Assembly: GCA_045643465.1 (NCBI GenBank)
Contig: JAZUKV010000010.1
Span: 89,791-153,790, forward strand
Source of the DNA: CAG-492 sp045643465
Lineage (GTDB): Bacteria > Bacillota > Clostridia > TANB77 > CAG-508
Length of the DNA stretch: 64,000 nucleotides
Direction: 5' to 3'
Position 1 is the stretch's first letter, and every line of letters starts with the position of its first letter. This document shows positions 1-8,554 of this stretch, piece by piece. The notes under the pieces are model-generated. The model saw only the letters and a list, made by a program, of their open reading frames with translations, had not been told where the DNA came from and ran no database searches. A program made the position numbers and the translations under genes.

Positions 1-2
1 TG

Positions 3-596
3 AATAATCATGCACATTTTTTGATATATACTGATAATATAGAAAATTTATCAAAGTATATGCAAAAGGTAAATATTGCATATTCGAAATATTATAATTT
101 AATAAAAAATAGAGTGGGTTATGTTTTTCGTGATAGATTTTATTCTCAAGAAATTTATAATGAAAAGCAATTATATCTATGCTTAAAATATATTCATAAT
201 AATCCGGTAAAAGCGTATATAGTAAATAGTATGGGAGAATATAAATATTCTAGTTATAATGAATTTTTGAATGAGTCGATAATAATAAATAAAGAATCTG
301 GCCAATTAATTTTTCAATCAGAAAACTATAAAGAAGAGTTTTTAAAATTACATAATAGTATAAATGATAAAAATAGTGAATTCGTTTTAAAAGAGATTAA
401 AGAAGAAAATTTTGAATCTTTTGTAGAAAATTTTTTAACGAAATATAACATTAACCAAAAAGACATCAAGAATAATAAAGAAATTCGAGAAATATTTATA
501 AAATTAGCTAGATTTGAATCTAATGTAAAATTAGTTGATTTAGCAGAATATATAGGATTATCGAAAAGTACAATAGGAAAGATTTCAAAGAAATAA
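3..596 (+). CDS. REP-associated (Y1/HUH) transposase, 5' end missing
   Basis: Single-strand transposase of the IS200/Y1 superfamily, RAYT branch. The reading frame is already open at the left edge, so the N-terminus lies outside the window; the first visible residues, NNHAHFL, match the HUH metal-binding motif (H-x-H) of the family. The segment with YIHNNPVKA around residue 60 of the visible part is the usual catalytic-helix region. The C-terminus carries an extra helix-turn-helix-like end (LVDLAEYIGLSKSTIGKI). No coding start inside the window is the real one. Two copies of a palindromic 29-base repeat begin 15 bases after the stop, which is the arrangement expected of a RAYT and its REP substrate. 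Family call is firm; mobility today is unknown. Confidence 0.85.
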   Translation, partial: NNHAHFLIYTDNIENLSKYMQKVNIAYSKYYNLIKNRVGYVFRDRFYSQEIYNEKQLYLCLKYIHNNPVKAYIVNSMGEYKYSSYNEFLNESIIINKESGQLIFQSENYKEEFLKLHNSINDKNSEFVLKEIKEENFESFVENFLTKYNINQKDIKNNKEIREIFIKLARFESNVKLVDLAEYIGLSKSTIGKISKK

Positions 597-610
597 CTAT
601 TAATAAAAGA

Positions 611-672
611 GTGGAAAAAAGAACCGTCCCCAATTCCACAAAAGTGGAAAAAAGAACCGTCCCTAATTCCAT
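611..672. repeat. Two tandem REP-like repeats next to the transposase
   Basis: Two 29-base units, 611-639 and 644-672, separated by 4 bases. Each starts GTGGAAAAAAGAACCGTCCC and ends in ATTCCA plus one base, so the ends (GTGGA/TCCAC) can pair into a small hairpin. The same family recurs at 17326-17354, 17412-17440 and 45186-45214. The two units also lie between the convergent transposase and deoD stop codons. Confidence 0.85.
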
Positions 673-682
673 TGTTTATAAT

Positions 683-1402
683 TTAAATTTTTAAACTGCT
701 TTCTAGTGCTAGTGTTATCATATCATTTAAAGATTTTTCTCTTTCTTCTGATGATATTTCTTGTTTTTTATAATGTGAATCTACGACTGTTAATAAGCAT
801 GCTGCTTGTTTATTTAAATATTTTGCTGTATAAAATAAGGCAAATGATTCCATTTCGGCAGCTGTTATATTAAATTCTTTAGGAAGTCGTTCTAATAAAA
901 TATTAATATCTTCTATATAATAATCAAAGCATTCTGTGCAAATAACATTTCCCTCAACATATTTAATTTTATTTTCTAATGCGGTTTCTTTTATGATTGC
1001 ATTTATATTTTGGCTGGCACTGGTTAAATGACAGTCTTTATTGTTTAAAGCTTTTGCAAAATTCCCTTCTGTGTATGAGTCTTTTACAAGTATTGTATCA
1101 AATATATTTAAATCTGAGCTATAGGCTCCACATGATCCTATTCTTAGAATAGTTTCAACTTCATAAAATTTATATAATTCATAGCAATATATTCCCATAC
1201 TTGGCATTCCCATTCCTGTAGAAAAAACAGTGATTTCTTTTCCTTTATATGTTCCAGTATATGCTAGTATATTTCGTACGGTGTTGACTAAACGAGCATT
1301 TTCTAAGAAATTTTCAGCAATGTATTTTGCTCTTAGCGGATCTCCAGGTGCTAAGACGATTTTTGCTATATCTTCTTTTTTTGCATTAATATGTGGTGTC
1401 AT
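683..1402 (-). CDS. deoD: Purine nucleoside phosphorylase, DeoD type
   Basis: Cytosolic enzyme that cleaves purine (deoxy)nucleosides with phosphate to the base and (deoxy)ribose-1-phosphate in purine salvage. The 239-residue length fits the hexameric DeoD family. Visible family signatures are the start TPHINAKKEDIAKIVLAPGD, the phosphate-binding segment PGDPLRAKYIAE, RIGSCGAY, the AEMES ribose-binding glutamate and the TVVDSH region carrying the catalytic aspartate. A strong ribosome binding site (AAAGGAGG) precedes the ATG and a consensus promoter lies at 1432-1459. The gene is transcribed alone, convergent to the transposase remnant and divergent from asnS. Confidence 0.93.
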   Translation of the reverse strand: MTPHINAKKEDIAKIVLAPGDPLRAKYIAENFLENARLVNTVRNILAYTGTYKGKEITVFSTGMGMPSMGIYCYELYKFYEVETILRIGSCGAYSSDLNIFDTILVKDSYTEGNFAKALNNKDCHLTSASQNINAIIKETALENKIKYVEGNVICTECFDYYIEDINILLERLPKEFNITAAEMESFALFYTAKYLNKQAACLLTVVDSHYKKQEISSEEREKSLNDMITLALESSLKI

Positions 1403-1431
1403 AAAAATACCTCCTTTGTTAAATTTTTTAA

Positions 1432-1459
1432 ATTATATCATTGTTTTGTATGATGTCAA
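1432..1459 (-). promoter_or_regulatory. Sigma-A promoter of deoD
   Basis: Read on the minus strand: TTGACA (1459-1454), 16-base spacer, TATAAT (1437-1432), both exact consensus hexamers, about 30 bases upstream of the deoD start. The whole 1403-1703 interval between the divergent genes holds only this promoter, the asnS promoter and AT-rich sequence. Confidence 0.8.
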
Positions 1460-1575
1460 TATCTTATTATTTTAACATTTATGTAAAATATACTTATTTT
1501 ATTGAAAGAATACTAAAAGAATATTATAAGATATTGAAAGAATTTTGTAAGAATTTGTTTTTAAATTATTAACCC

Positions 1576-1604
1576 TTGATTTTTCTAAATAAAAGCTATA
1601 TAAT
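1576..1604 (+). promoter_or_regulatory. Sigma-A promoter of asnS
   Basis: TTGATT (1576-1581), 17-base spacer, TATAAT (1599-1604). The 5' untranslated region of about 90 bases to the asnS start has no T-box motif. Confidence 0.7.
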
Positions 1605-1703
1605 CTTAAAATCAGATAAATATTAATAATAATAGAGAGAAGTATAATTAATAAATGTGTAAAAGTAATGGTACATCTCCATATTTCAGAAAGGAACATG
1701 TTT

Positions 1704-3095
1704 ATGGATAAGATAATTATAAAAGAATTGTATAGAAACACAGGTGAATATGAGAATAAAAATGTTAGACTAGAAGGATGGATTAGAACTGTTCGTGATT
1801 CTAAAACATTTGGATTTATTGAGCTAAATGATGGATCATTTTTTAATAATGTTCAAATTGTTTTTAATAATGAATTAGAAAATTTCGAAGAAATATGCAA
1901 ATTAACAATTAGCTCTTCAATTGCTGTTGAAGGAAATGTAGTATTAACTCCAAATGCAAAACAAGCTTTTGAAATTCAGGCTACAAAAATAGAAATTCAA
2001 AATTTATGTCCACAAGATTATCCTTTACAAAAAAAGAGACATTCTTTTGAATATCTAAGAACAATATCACATTTAAGACCAAGAACAAATACTTTTAATG
2101 CAGTATTTAGAGTTAGAAGTGTTTTAGCATATGCAATACATAAGTTCTTCCAAGAAAGAGGATTTGTTTATGTTAATACACCATTGATAACATCAAGTGA
2201 TGCTGAAGGTGCTGGAGAAATGTTTACTGTAAGTGCTTTTGATTTTAATAACATGCCAAAAACAGAAGATGGAATGGTTGATTTTTCACAAGACTTTTTT
2301 GGTAAACCATCTCATCTAACAGTTAGTGGACAATTAAATGGGGAAACATATGCATCTGCTTTTAGAAATGTGTATACATTTGGGCCAACATTTAGGGCAG
2401 AAAATTCTAACACAGTAAAGCATGCTGCAGAATTTTGGATGATTGAACCAGAAATTTGTTTCGCAGATTTGAAAGATGATATGGATTTAGCAGAAGATAT
2501 GATAAAATATATTTTCTCTTACGTTTTAGAAAATTGTCCCGAAGAAATGAATTTTTTCAATAATTTTGTAGACAAAGGATTATTAGAAAGATTAAATAAT
2601 GTAATAAACTCTGATTTTGCAAGAATTTCATATACGGATGCTGTAAAAGAGCTTGAAAAACATAACGAAAAATTTGAATATAAAGTTAGTTGGGGAGTAG
2701 ATTTACAAACAGAGCATGAGAGATTTTTATGTGAAGAAATATTTAAAAAGCCAGTATTTGTTACAGATTATCCAATGGATATAAAAGCTTTTTATATGAA
2801 ACAAAACGCAGATGGAAAAACAGTTGCTGCATCAGATTTATTGGTTCCTGGAATTGGAGAAATTATAGGTGGTAGTCAAAGAGAAGAAAATTATGATAAA
2901 TTAGTTAATAGAATGAAAGAGCTAAATATGCCATTAGATCAATATGAATGGTACTTAGACCTAAGAAAATATGGAAGTGTTGTTCATAGTGGATTTGGTT
3001 TAGGTTTTGAGAGAGCTATTATGTATTTAACAGGAATGCAAAATATTCGTGATGTAATACCTTTCCCAAGAACACCTGGAAATTGCGAATTTTAA
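1704..3095 (+). CDS. asnS: Asparaginyl-tRNA synthetase
   Basis: Class IIb enzyme that attaches asparagine to tRNA-Asn in the cytosol. The N-terminal OB-fold anticodon-binding domain (VRLEGWIRTVRDSKTFGFIELND) is followed by the class II catalytic core with EFWMIEPE and a C-terminal motif 3 (HSGFGLGFERAIMYLTGMQNIRDVIPFPRTPG), which together separate AsnRS from AspRS. I place the start at ATG 1704 because AAAGGA at 1689-1694 is well spaced for it; ATG 1698 and the frame extension to 1668 are too close to or upstream of that site. The resulting 463 residues match the family. It is transcribed from 1576-1604 and ends at a terminator. Confidence 0.95.
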   Translation: MDKIIIKELYRNTGEYENKNVRLEGWIRTVRDSKTFGFIELNDGSFFNNVQIVFNNELENFEEICKLTISSSIAVEGNVVLTPNAKQAFEIQATKIEIQNLCPQDYPLQKKRHSFEYLRTISHLRPRTNTFNAVFRVRSVLAYAIHKFFQERGFVYVNTPLITSSDAEGAGEMFTVSAFDFNNMPKTEDGMVDFSQDFFGKPSHLTVSGQLNGETYASAFRNVYTFGPTFRAENSNTVKHAAEFWMIEPEICFADLKDDMDLAEDMIKYIFSYVLENCPEEMNFFNNFVDKGLLERLNNVINSDFARISYTDAVKELEKHNEKFEYKVSWGVDLQTEHERFLCEEIFKKPVFVTDYPMDIKAFYMKQNADGKTVAASDLLVPGIGEIIGGSQREENYDKLVNRMKELNMPLDQYEWYLDLRKYGSVVHSGFGLGFERAIMYLTGMQNIRDVIPFPRTPGNCEF

Positions 3096-3098
3096 TTT

Positions 3099-3139
3099 GA
3101 GGACGGGGTTAAATTTTTAAATTTACTCCGTTCTTTTTT
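3099..3139 (+). terminator. Intrinsic terminator after asnS
   Basis: GGACGGGGTTAAATTT pairs with AAATTTACTCCGTTC, followed by a run of six T. Confidence 0.85.
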
Positions 3140-3226
3140 AGAAAATTAAAAAAATATTAAGATAATCTTTTTCTTTAAAGAGAATAATGTTATAATACAT
3201 ACAAATGTTTAGGAGGAATTAAAGAG

Positions 3227-4078
3227 ATGTTTGAGAATATAAGAGTTTTAGCTTTTGTTGGTCCTTCTGGTACAGGAAAAAGTTATAGAGCTCAAATGGT
3301 AGCTGGAGAAAATGATATAAAATATATAATAGATGATGGTTTGCTAATTAATGATAATGAAGTTGTTGCAGGTACTTCTGCAAAAAAAGCTCCTACAAAA
3401 ATAGAAACAATTAGGCATGCACTTTTTAATAATGAAAATGAAAGAAATGAAATAATAGCAGCGATTGAAAGAATTAAACCTACAGGTATATTAATTTTAG
3501 GAACATCAGATGGAATGGTTGAAAAAATTGCAGAAAATTTATGTTTACCAAAGATTGAAAGAATAATTAACATTTCAGAAGTTGCAACAGAAGAAGAAAT
3601 GCAAAAAGCACGTAGAATAAGGACTACAGAAGGCAAGCATGTTATTCCAGTACCTACATTTGAGATAAAAAAAGATTTTTCAGGATTTTTGTTAGATCCA
3701 TTACAAATATTTAAATCAAAGGGAAGCGGAGAAGATCCATATATAGCAGAAAAATCAATAATAAGGCCTACTTTTAGCTATATGGGAAATTTTACAATTT
3801 CAGATACTGTATTTAGACAAATAATTCAATATTTATTAAAAAAAGAAAAAGAGCGTAATATACAAAAAATAACTAAAATAAGAATAGATAAATATGGAGA
3901 AGGAATGTCAATCTATATGGAAGCTATTATATTTTATGGATGCAATATACAAGAATGTTTTAAGAAATTTCAAGTAAAAATCAAGAAAGAAATAGAAAGA
4001 TTAACATCTATGAACGTTCAAAAAATTGACATTTTTGTTAAAAATATTAAATTTGAAGAAAATGAAAATAATGATTAA
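3227..4078 (+). CDS. P-loop ATPase fused to an Asp23/Gls24-like domain
   Basis: The N-terminal half is a nucleotide-binding domain with a clear Walker A, GPSGTGKS at residues 12-19. The C-terminal third (about residues 180-278) resembles the Asp23/Gls24 alkaline-shock fold: a predicted strand-rich stretch around GEGMSIYMEAIIFYGCNIQEC followed by a helix and VQKIDIFVKNIKF, the usual end of that family. The biological role is not known to me; Asp23 proteins associate with the Firmicute envelope. It lies 15 bases ahead of cmk-plsC and has its own AGGAGG site and a TATAAT at 3191-3196, so it probably heads that operon. The domain calls are by eye. Confidence 0.6.
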   Translation: MFENIRVLAFVGPSGTGKSYRAQMVAGENDIKYIIDDGLLINDNEVVAGTSAKKAPTKIETIRHALFNNENERNEIIAAIERIKPTGILILGTSDGMVEKIAENLCLPKIERIINISEVATEEEMQKARRIRTTEGKHVIPVPTFEIKKDFSGFLLDPLQIFKSKGSGEDPYIAEKSIIRPTFSYMGNFTISDTVFRQIIQYLLKKEKERNIQKITKIRIDKYGEGMSIYMEAIIFYGCNIQECFKKFQVKIKKEIERLTSMNVQKIDIFVKNIKFEENENND

Positions 4079-4093
4079 TTTAGGAGGATTTTT

Positions 4094-5401
4094 ATGTCAT
4101 TTATAGTTGCAATAGATGGACCAGCAGGAAGCGGAAAAGGAAGCATTACGAGTGAAATTGCTAAAAAATTAAATTTAAGTTGCATAGATACTGGAGCAAT
4201 GTATAGATGTGTAACTCTAGAAATGATTAATAAAGGTATAAAAATAGATGAACTTGAAAAAATTAAAGGGCTTTTAGAAAATATAAAAATCGAATTAAAC
4301 GAAGAAACAAAACAAGTATTTCTAAATGATAAAGAAGTTACAAAAGAAATAAGAAGTATAGAAGTATCTAAAATGGTTTCATATGTTTCTTCAATTAAAG
4401 AGGTTAGATTAAAACTAATTGAATTGCAAAGGAAAATTGCTAAAAGTAAAGATGTTATTATGGAAGGTAGAGATATTACAACTGTTGTTTTTCCTAATGC
4501 AGATGTAAAAATATATTTAGATGCAGATGTAAATGAAAGAGCAAGAAGAAGGTTTAAACAAAATCAAGAAAATGGCATTGAATCATCTTATGAGGAAATA
4601 TTAGAAAATTTGAGAAAAAGAGATGAGAATGATAAAAATAAAGATTTTGGGGCTTTAAAAGTAGCAGAAGATGCAACTATTATAGATTCAACAAATTTAA
4701 CAATAAAGCAAGTTACAAGTCAGATAATAAAAATAATAAATGAAACAAAAAAAAAACAAGCTATAGATAAAAAAGTATATGAAGAAACTCCAGATTCATC
4801 ATTTAAAAGATTTAAATTAAGTTTAGTAAAGAAGACTTTATATTTATTTGTTTATAAATTGGTATATAGAATAAAGATTATTAATAAAGAGAAAGTTCCA
4901 AGTGATGGTGCTTATATAATTTGTGCTAATCATATTAATATGTTAGATGCATTAGCAGTTGTATGTACAAATAAGAGAAAAGTAAGATTTATATGTAAAG
5001 AAGAAATGTTTAAAAAGAAATCATTAGGCTGGGCATTAAAATTAGGCGATATTATTCCAGTAAATAGAGAAAAGAATGATATAGAGTCAATGAAAAGATC
5101 TTTAAAAGCTTTAAAAAATGGCGAAATATTAGGAGTATTTCCAGAAGGAACAAGAAAAGGAATGGAAAAAAATGTAGAATTTAAAAATGGGGCTGCGTTT
5201 TTTTCTTTAAAAACAAATACAAAAGTAATTCCTCTAGGAATACAGGGGTCTTTCAAACCATTTACAAAGGTTAAACTTGTATATGGAGATCCTTTAGATT
5301 TTTCTGAATATTATGGAAAAGAAAAAGATAAAGAAGCTCTTGACAAAGTTACTAATATTATAATGGATGAAATAGTTATGTTGACAAATAATAACAAATA
5401 A
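4094..5401 (+). CDS. cmk: Cytidylate kinase fused to lysophosphatidate acyltransferase (Cmk-PlsC)
   Basis: A two-domain protein. Residues 1 to about 220 are a bacterial CMP/dCMP kinase with Walker A GPAGSGKGS near residue 9 and the MEGRDITTVVFPNA segment. From about residue 235 to the end it is a PlsC-type 1-acylglycerol-3-phosphate acyltransferase with the catalytic H-x4-D box (H280, D285) and the acceptor-binding EGTR motif (351-354). The first makes CDP for nucleotide and lipid synthesis, the second makes phosphatidic acid at the membrane. In many Firmicutes cmk and plsC are neighbours ahead of an S1 protein; here they are one open frame, with no frameshift needed. The S1 gene follows after 37 bases. 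Confidence 0.92.
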   Translation: MSFIVAIDGPAGSGKGSITSEIAKKLNLSCIDTGAMYRCVTLEMINKGIKIDELEKIKGLLENIKIELNEETKQVFLNDKEVTKEIRSIEVSKMVSYVSSIKEVRLKLIELQRKIAKSKDVIMEGRDITTVVFPNADVKIYLDADVNERARRRFKQNQENGIESSYEEILENLRKRDENDKNKDFGALKVAEDATIIDSTNLTIKQVTSQIIKIINETKKKQAIDKKVYEETPDSSFKRFKLSLVKKTLYLFVYKLVYRIKIINKEKVPSDGAYIICANHINMLDALAVVCTNKRKVRFICKEEMFKKKSLGWALKLGDIIPVNREKNDIESMKRSLKALKNGEILGVFPEGTRKGMEKNVEFKNGAAFFSLKTNTKVIPLGIQGSFKPFTKVKLVYGDPLDFSEYYGKEKDKEALDKVTNIIMDEIVMLTNNNK

Positions 5402-5438
5402 TATATAATAGAAAAATATTAAGATAGGTAGGGAAATT

Positions 5439-6548
5439 ATGGAAAATATTACATTCGAAGAATTATTAAATCAAACTTTAAAGGAAATTAAGGTAGGTCA
5501 AACAGTTACAGGAACTGTAATCGAAATAACATCTAAAAACGAAGTTTTTATAGACATAGGATATAAAGCTGATGGAATAATACCAGCAAGTGAATACATA
5601 TTAAATGCAGATGAAACAGTTAATTCAAAATTTAAATTAGGGGATAGAATAACTGCAGTAGTAGTTAAATTAAATGATGGATTAGGAAATGTTTTATTAT
5701 CATATAATAAAGCTAGAAAAGAGATTGATCAAAAAGAATTTGAAAGTAAAGTAAATAATGAATCAATTTTCAAATCAATAGTTACAGATGTTAATGAAAA
5801 AGGATTAATTGTAAATTTTGGTACAATTAAAATATTTATACCTTTATCATTATCAGGAATTTCAAGAAATGAAGATCCACATACATATAAGGGAAAAGAA
5901 GTTAGTTATAAGATAGTAGAGTATAATAAAGAAAACAATAGAATAATAGGATCTATAAAAATATTAGCAGATGAAGAGCGAAAAATTAAGAATGATGAGT
6001 TCTGGAAGAATATAGAAATTGGAAAAACATATACAGGAACAGTATCAAGTTTAAGCGAATATGGAGCTTTTATAGATTTAGAAGGAGTAGTACAAGGCTT
6101 ATTACATATATCTGAAATGACTTGGGAGAGAGATAAGAAACCAAAAGATATACTAGATGTTGGACAAGAAGTAAAAGTTAAAATAAAAGAATTAGATAAA
6201 GAGAATAAAAGGGTTAAGCTTGTATATGATAAAAAAGGTCCAGATCCATGGGAAAAGGTTGAAGAAAAATATAATATAGCAGATGTAGTAACTGTTAAAA
6301 TAGTAAATTTAGCGCCATTTGGAGCTTTTGCAAAAATAGATAAAGGAATAGAAGGATTAATTCACATTTCTCAAATTTGTGAAAAAAGAATAGCAAAACC
6401 AGATGAAGTTTTAAAAATTGGACAAAAGGTAAATGCAAAGATAATTAGCATAGACAAAGAAAATAGAAAGATAGAACTTTCAATACGAGATTTAGAAGGA
6501 ACATCTGATGAGTTAAATTCAGAGGAAGAAAATGCTATAAAAGAATAA
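5439..6548 (+). CDS. rpsA: Ribosomal protein S1-like protein, four S1 domains
   Basis: RNA-binding protein made of four OB-fold S1 repeats, starting near residues 17, 105, 190 and 275; the third and fourth are most typical (GKTYTGTVSSLSEYGAFIDL and ADVVTVKIVNLAPFGAFAKI, each followed by GLLHIS or GLIHIS). The 369 residues fit the short Firmicute S1 proteins rather than the six-domain Gram-negative form. The expected role is mRNA binding during translation or RNA turnover. It lies 37 bases behind cmk-plsC, a neighbourhood conserved widely. Confidence 0.88.
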   Translation: MENITFEELLNQTLKEIKVGQTVTGTVIEITSKNEVFIDIGYKADGIIPASEYILNADETVNSKFKLGDRITAVVVKLNDGLGNVLLSYNKARKEIDQKEFESKVNNESIFKSIVTDVNEKGLIVNFGTIKIFIPLSLSGISRNEDPHTYKGKEVSYKIVEYNKENNRIIGSIKILADEERKIKNDEFWKNIEIGKTYTGTVSSLSEYGAFIDLEGVVQGLLHISEMTWERDKKPKDILDVGQEVKVKIKELDKENKRVKLVYDKKGPDPWEKVEEKYNIADVVTVKIVNLAPFGAFAKIDKGIEGLIHISQICEKRIAKPDEVLKIGQKVNAKIISIDKENRKIELSIRDLEGTSDELNSEEENAIKE

Positions 6549-6582
6549 ACAAAAGTATAATTAAAGATTTTATAAATAAGAC

Positions 6583-6611
6583 GGCAGACATATAAAATAT
6601 TATTGTCTGCC
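6583..6611 (+). other. Hairpin in the leader of typA
   Basis: GGCAGACA (6583-6590) and TGTCTGCC (6604-6611) form an 8-base-pair stem. No T-run follows, so it is not a standard terminator. The 155-base gap between the S1 gene and typA is richer in G and C than its surroundings and may be a structured leader. Confidence 0.45.
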
Positions 6612-6703
6612 ATCTGCACGGCTAAAAGCTTTATTATTTGGCCACAAAAACAAGACGATTTGATAAGAGGACGTCACAAATTAAAATAAAAGGAGTAATT
6701 AAA

Positions 6704-8524
6704 ATGAATAATCAAAATATTAGAAACATAGCTATTATAGCTCACGTTGATCATGGAAAAACAACATTAGTAGATGCTTTATTAAGACAAAGTCATATAT
6801 TCAGAGAAAATGAGCAAGTTGCTGAAAGAGTAATGGATTCAAACGATATAGAAAAAGAAAGAGGTATAACAATATTATCAAAAAATACATCTGTTATGTA
6901 TAATGATGTAAAAATTAATATTGTTGATACTCCAGGACATGCTGATTTTGGTGGAGAAGTTGAACGTGTTTTAAAAACAGTTGATGGTGTTTTACTTTTA
7001 GTAGATGCTTTTGAAGGACCAATGCCTCAAACAAGAGAAGTTCTAAAGAAAGCTTTAGGATTGAATTTAAAACCAATAGTTGTAATAAACAAAATAGATA
7101 GACCAGGAGCAAATCCATTAAAAGTTGTTGATCAAGTTATTGAATTATTTATTGAATTAAATGCATCTGATGAACAATTAGATTTCCCAGTAATATATGC
7201 TTCTGCTAAAAATGGAATTGCTAAAATGAATTTAGAAGATGAAACTGATAATGTTCATTGTATTTTTGATACTATAATAGATACTATCAAAGCACCAAAT
7301 TGTGATATGGATGGAACTGTTCAAATGTTAGTTTCTAATATTGACTATGATGATTATTTAGGAAGGATTGCAGTTGGAAGACTTGAGAGAGGTATTATCA
7401 AAAATGGTATGCCAATATCAATTTGCAAAGCTGATGATAAAATTACTCAAGGAAAGATTGCCAAATTATTCACATATATTGGATTAAAGAAAGTTGAAGT
7501 TGAGGAAGTTAAAGCTGGTGATATGGTAGCTTTATCAGGAATAGCAGATATTAATATAGGAGATACAATATGTGATTTAAATAATCCTGAAAAAATTCCA
7601 TTTGTTGATATTGATGAACCAACAGTTTCAATGACATTTAGTGTTAATAATGGACCATTAGCAGGAAAAGAAGGACAATTTATTACATCAAGACATATAA
7701 GAGATAGATTATTTAAAGAGCTTGAAAGAAATGTAAGTTTAAGAGTTAAAGAAACAGATTCTGCAGATAGTTTTGAAGTTTGTGGCCGTGGAGAATTACA
7801 TTTATCTATATTAATTGAAAATATGAGAAGAGAAGGATTTGAGTTATTAGTTTCTCGTCCAAAAGTTATTTACAAAGAAATAGATGGTGTTAGATGTGAA
7901 CCAATCGAAAGATTAGTTGCTAATGTGCCAGATGATGCTATAGGAACTGTTATTGAGAAATTAGGAAGACGTAAAGGTGAAATGGTTAATATGGAGCCTG
8001 CCGAATTAGGTCATACAAAAATAGAATTTGATATTCCAGCAAGAGGAATTATAGGATACAGAACAGAGTTCTTAACTGATACAAAGGGTGTAGGAACAAT
8101 GAGCAGCGTATTTGATAGATATGAACCATATAAAGGTGAAATATCTTCAAGAACAAGAGGTGTTTTAGTAGCATTTGAAGCAGGAACATCAATTACTTAT
8201 GGTTTATATAATGCTCAAGAAAGAGGAGAGCTATTAATTGGTGCTGGTGTTGAAGTTTATGAAGGTATGATAGTTGGTATAAATTCAAGAAATGAAGATA
8301 TAGCAATAAATGTATGTAAAGAAAAACATTTAACAAACACTAGAGCTTCAGGATCTGATGATGCACTTCGTTTAGTTCCACCACTTCAAATGTCTTTAGA
8401 AAAAGCTATTGAATTTATCGAAGAAGACGAATTAGTAGAAGTTACACCATTAAACATAAGATTAAGAAAGAAAATATTAGATAGCAAAATGCGTGAAAGA
8501 GAAGCAAGAAGAGCTATCAAATAA
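6704..8524 (+). CDS. typA: Ribosome-associated translational GTPase TypA/BipA
   Basis: Translational GTPase of the EF-G family that acts on the ribosome in assembly and stress adaptation. G1 is AHVDHGKTT near residue 15, G3 DTPGHADFGGEV, G4 NKIDRPGA, and the BipA-specific C-terminal domain covers the last 200 residues (RGIIGYRTEFLTDTKGVGTMSS). I choose ATG 6704, preceded by AAAGGAG at good spacing; the in-frame upstream extension from a TTG at 6638 has no ribosome binding site and is not conserved-looking. The length is then 606 residues, as usual for TypA. Confidence 0.95.
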   Translation: MNNQNIRNIAIIAHVDHGKTTLVDALLRQSHIFRENEQVAERVMDSNDIEKERGITILSKNTSVMYNDVKINIVDTPGHADFGGEVERVLKTVDGVLLLVDAFEGPMPQTREVLKKALGLNLKPIVVINKIDRPGANPLKVVDQVIELFIELNASDEQLDFPVIYASAKNGIAKMNLEDETDNVHCIFDTIIDTIKAPNCDMDGTVQMLVSNIDYDDYLGRIAVGRLERGIIKNGMPISICKADDKITQGKIAKLFTYIGLKKVEVEEVKAGDMVALSGIADINIGDTICDLNNPEKIPFVDIDEPTVSMTFSVNNGPLAGKEGQFITSRHIRDRLFKELERNVSLRVKETDSADSFEVCGRGELHLSILIENMRREGFELLVSRPKVIYKEIDGVRCEPIERLVANVPDDAIGTVIEKLGRRKGEMVNMEPAELGHTKIEFDIPARGIIGYRTEFLTDTKGVGTMSSVFDRYEPYKGEISSRTRGVLVAFEAGTSITYGLYNAQERGELLIGAGVEVYEGMIVGINSRNEDIAINVCKEKHLTNTRASGSDDALRLVPPLQMSLEKAIEFIEEDELVEVTPLNIRLRKKILDSKMREREARRAIK

Positions 8525-8554
8525 GAAGAAATATAAAAAAATAAGGATGTTAGT

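Noticed and set aside
1230..1475. Plus-strand open frame of 81 codons
   Set aside because: It is antisense to the clearly coding deoD, with no ribosome binding site and a hydrophobic random-looking product.
1499..1741. Minus-strand open frame of 80 codons overlapping the asnS start
   Set aside because: It overlaps the asnS promoter and start region and looks like low-complexity antisense sequence.
3198..3211. LexA-like CATACAAATGTTTA ahead of the P-loop/Asp23 gene
   Set aside because: Only 9 of 14 matches and no link to DNA repair; kept only as a caution for the weaker recA and recG sites.
6638..6703. N-terminal extension of TypA from a TTG
   Set aside because: No ribosome binding site, not part of TypA proteins, and it covers the structured leader.
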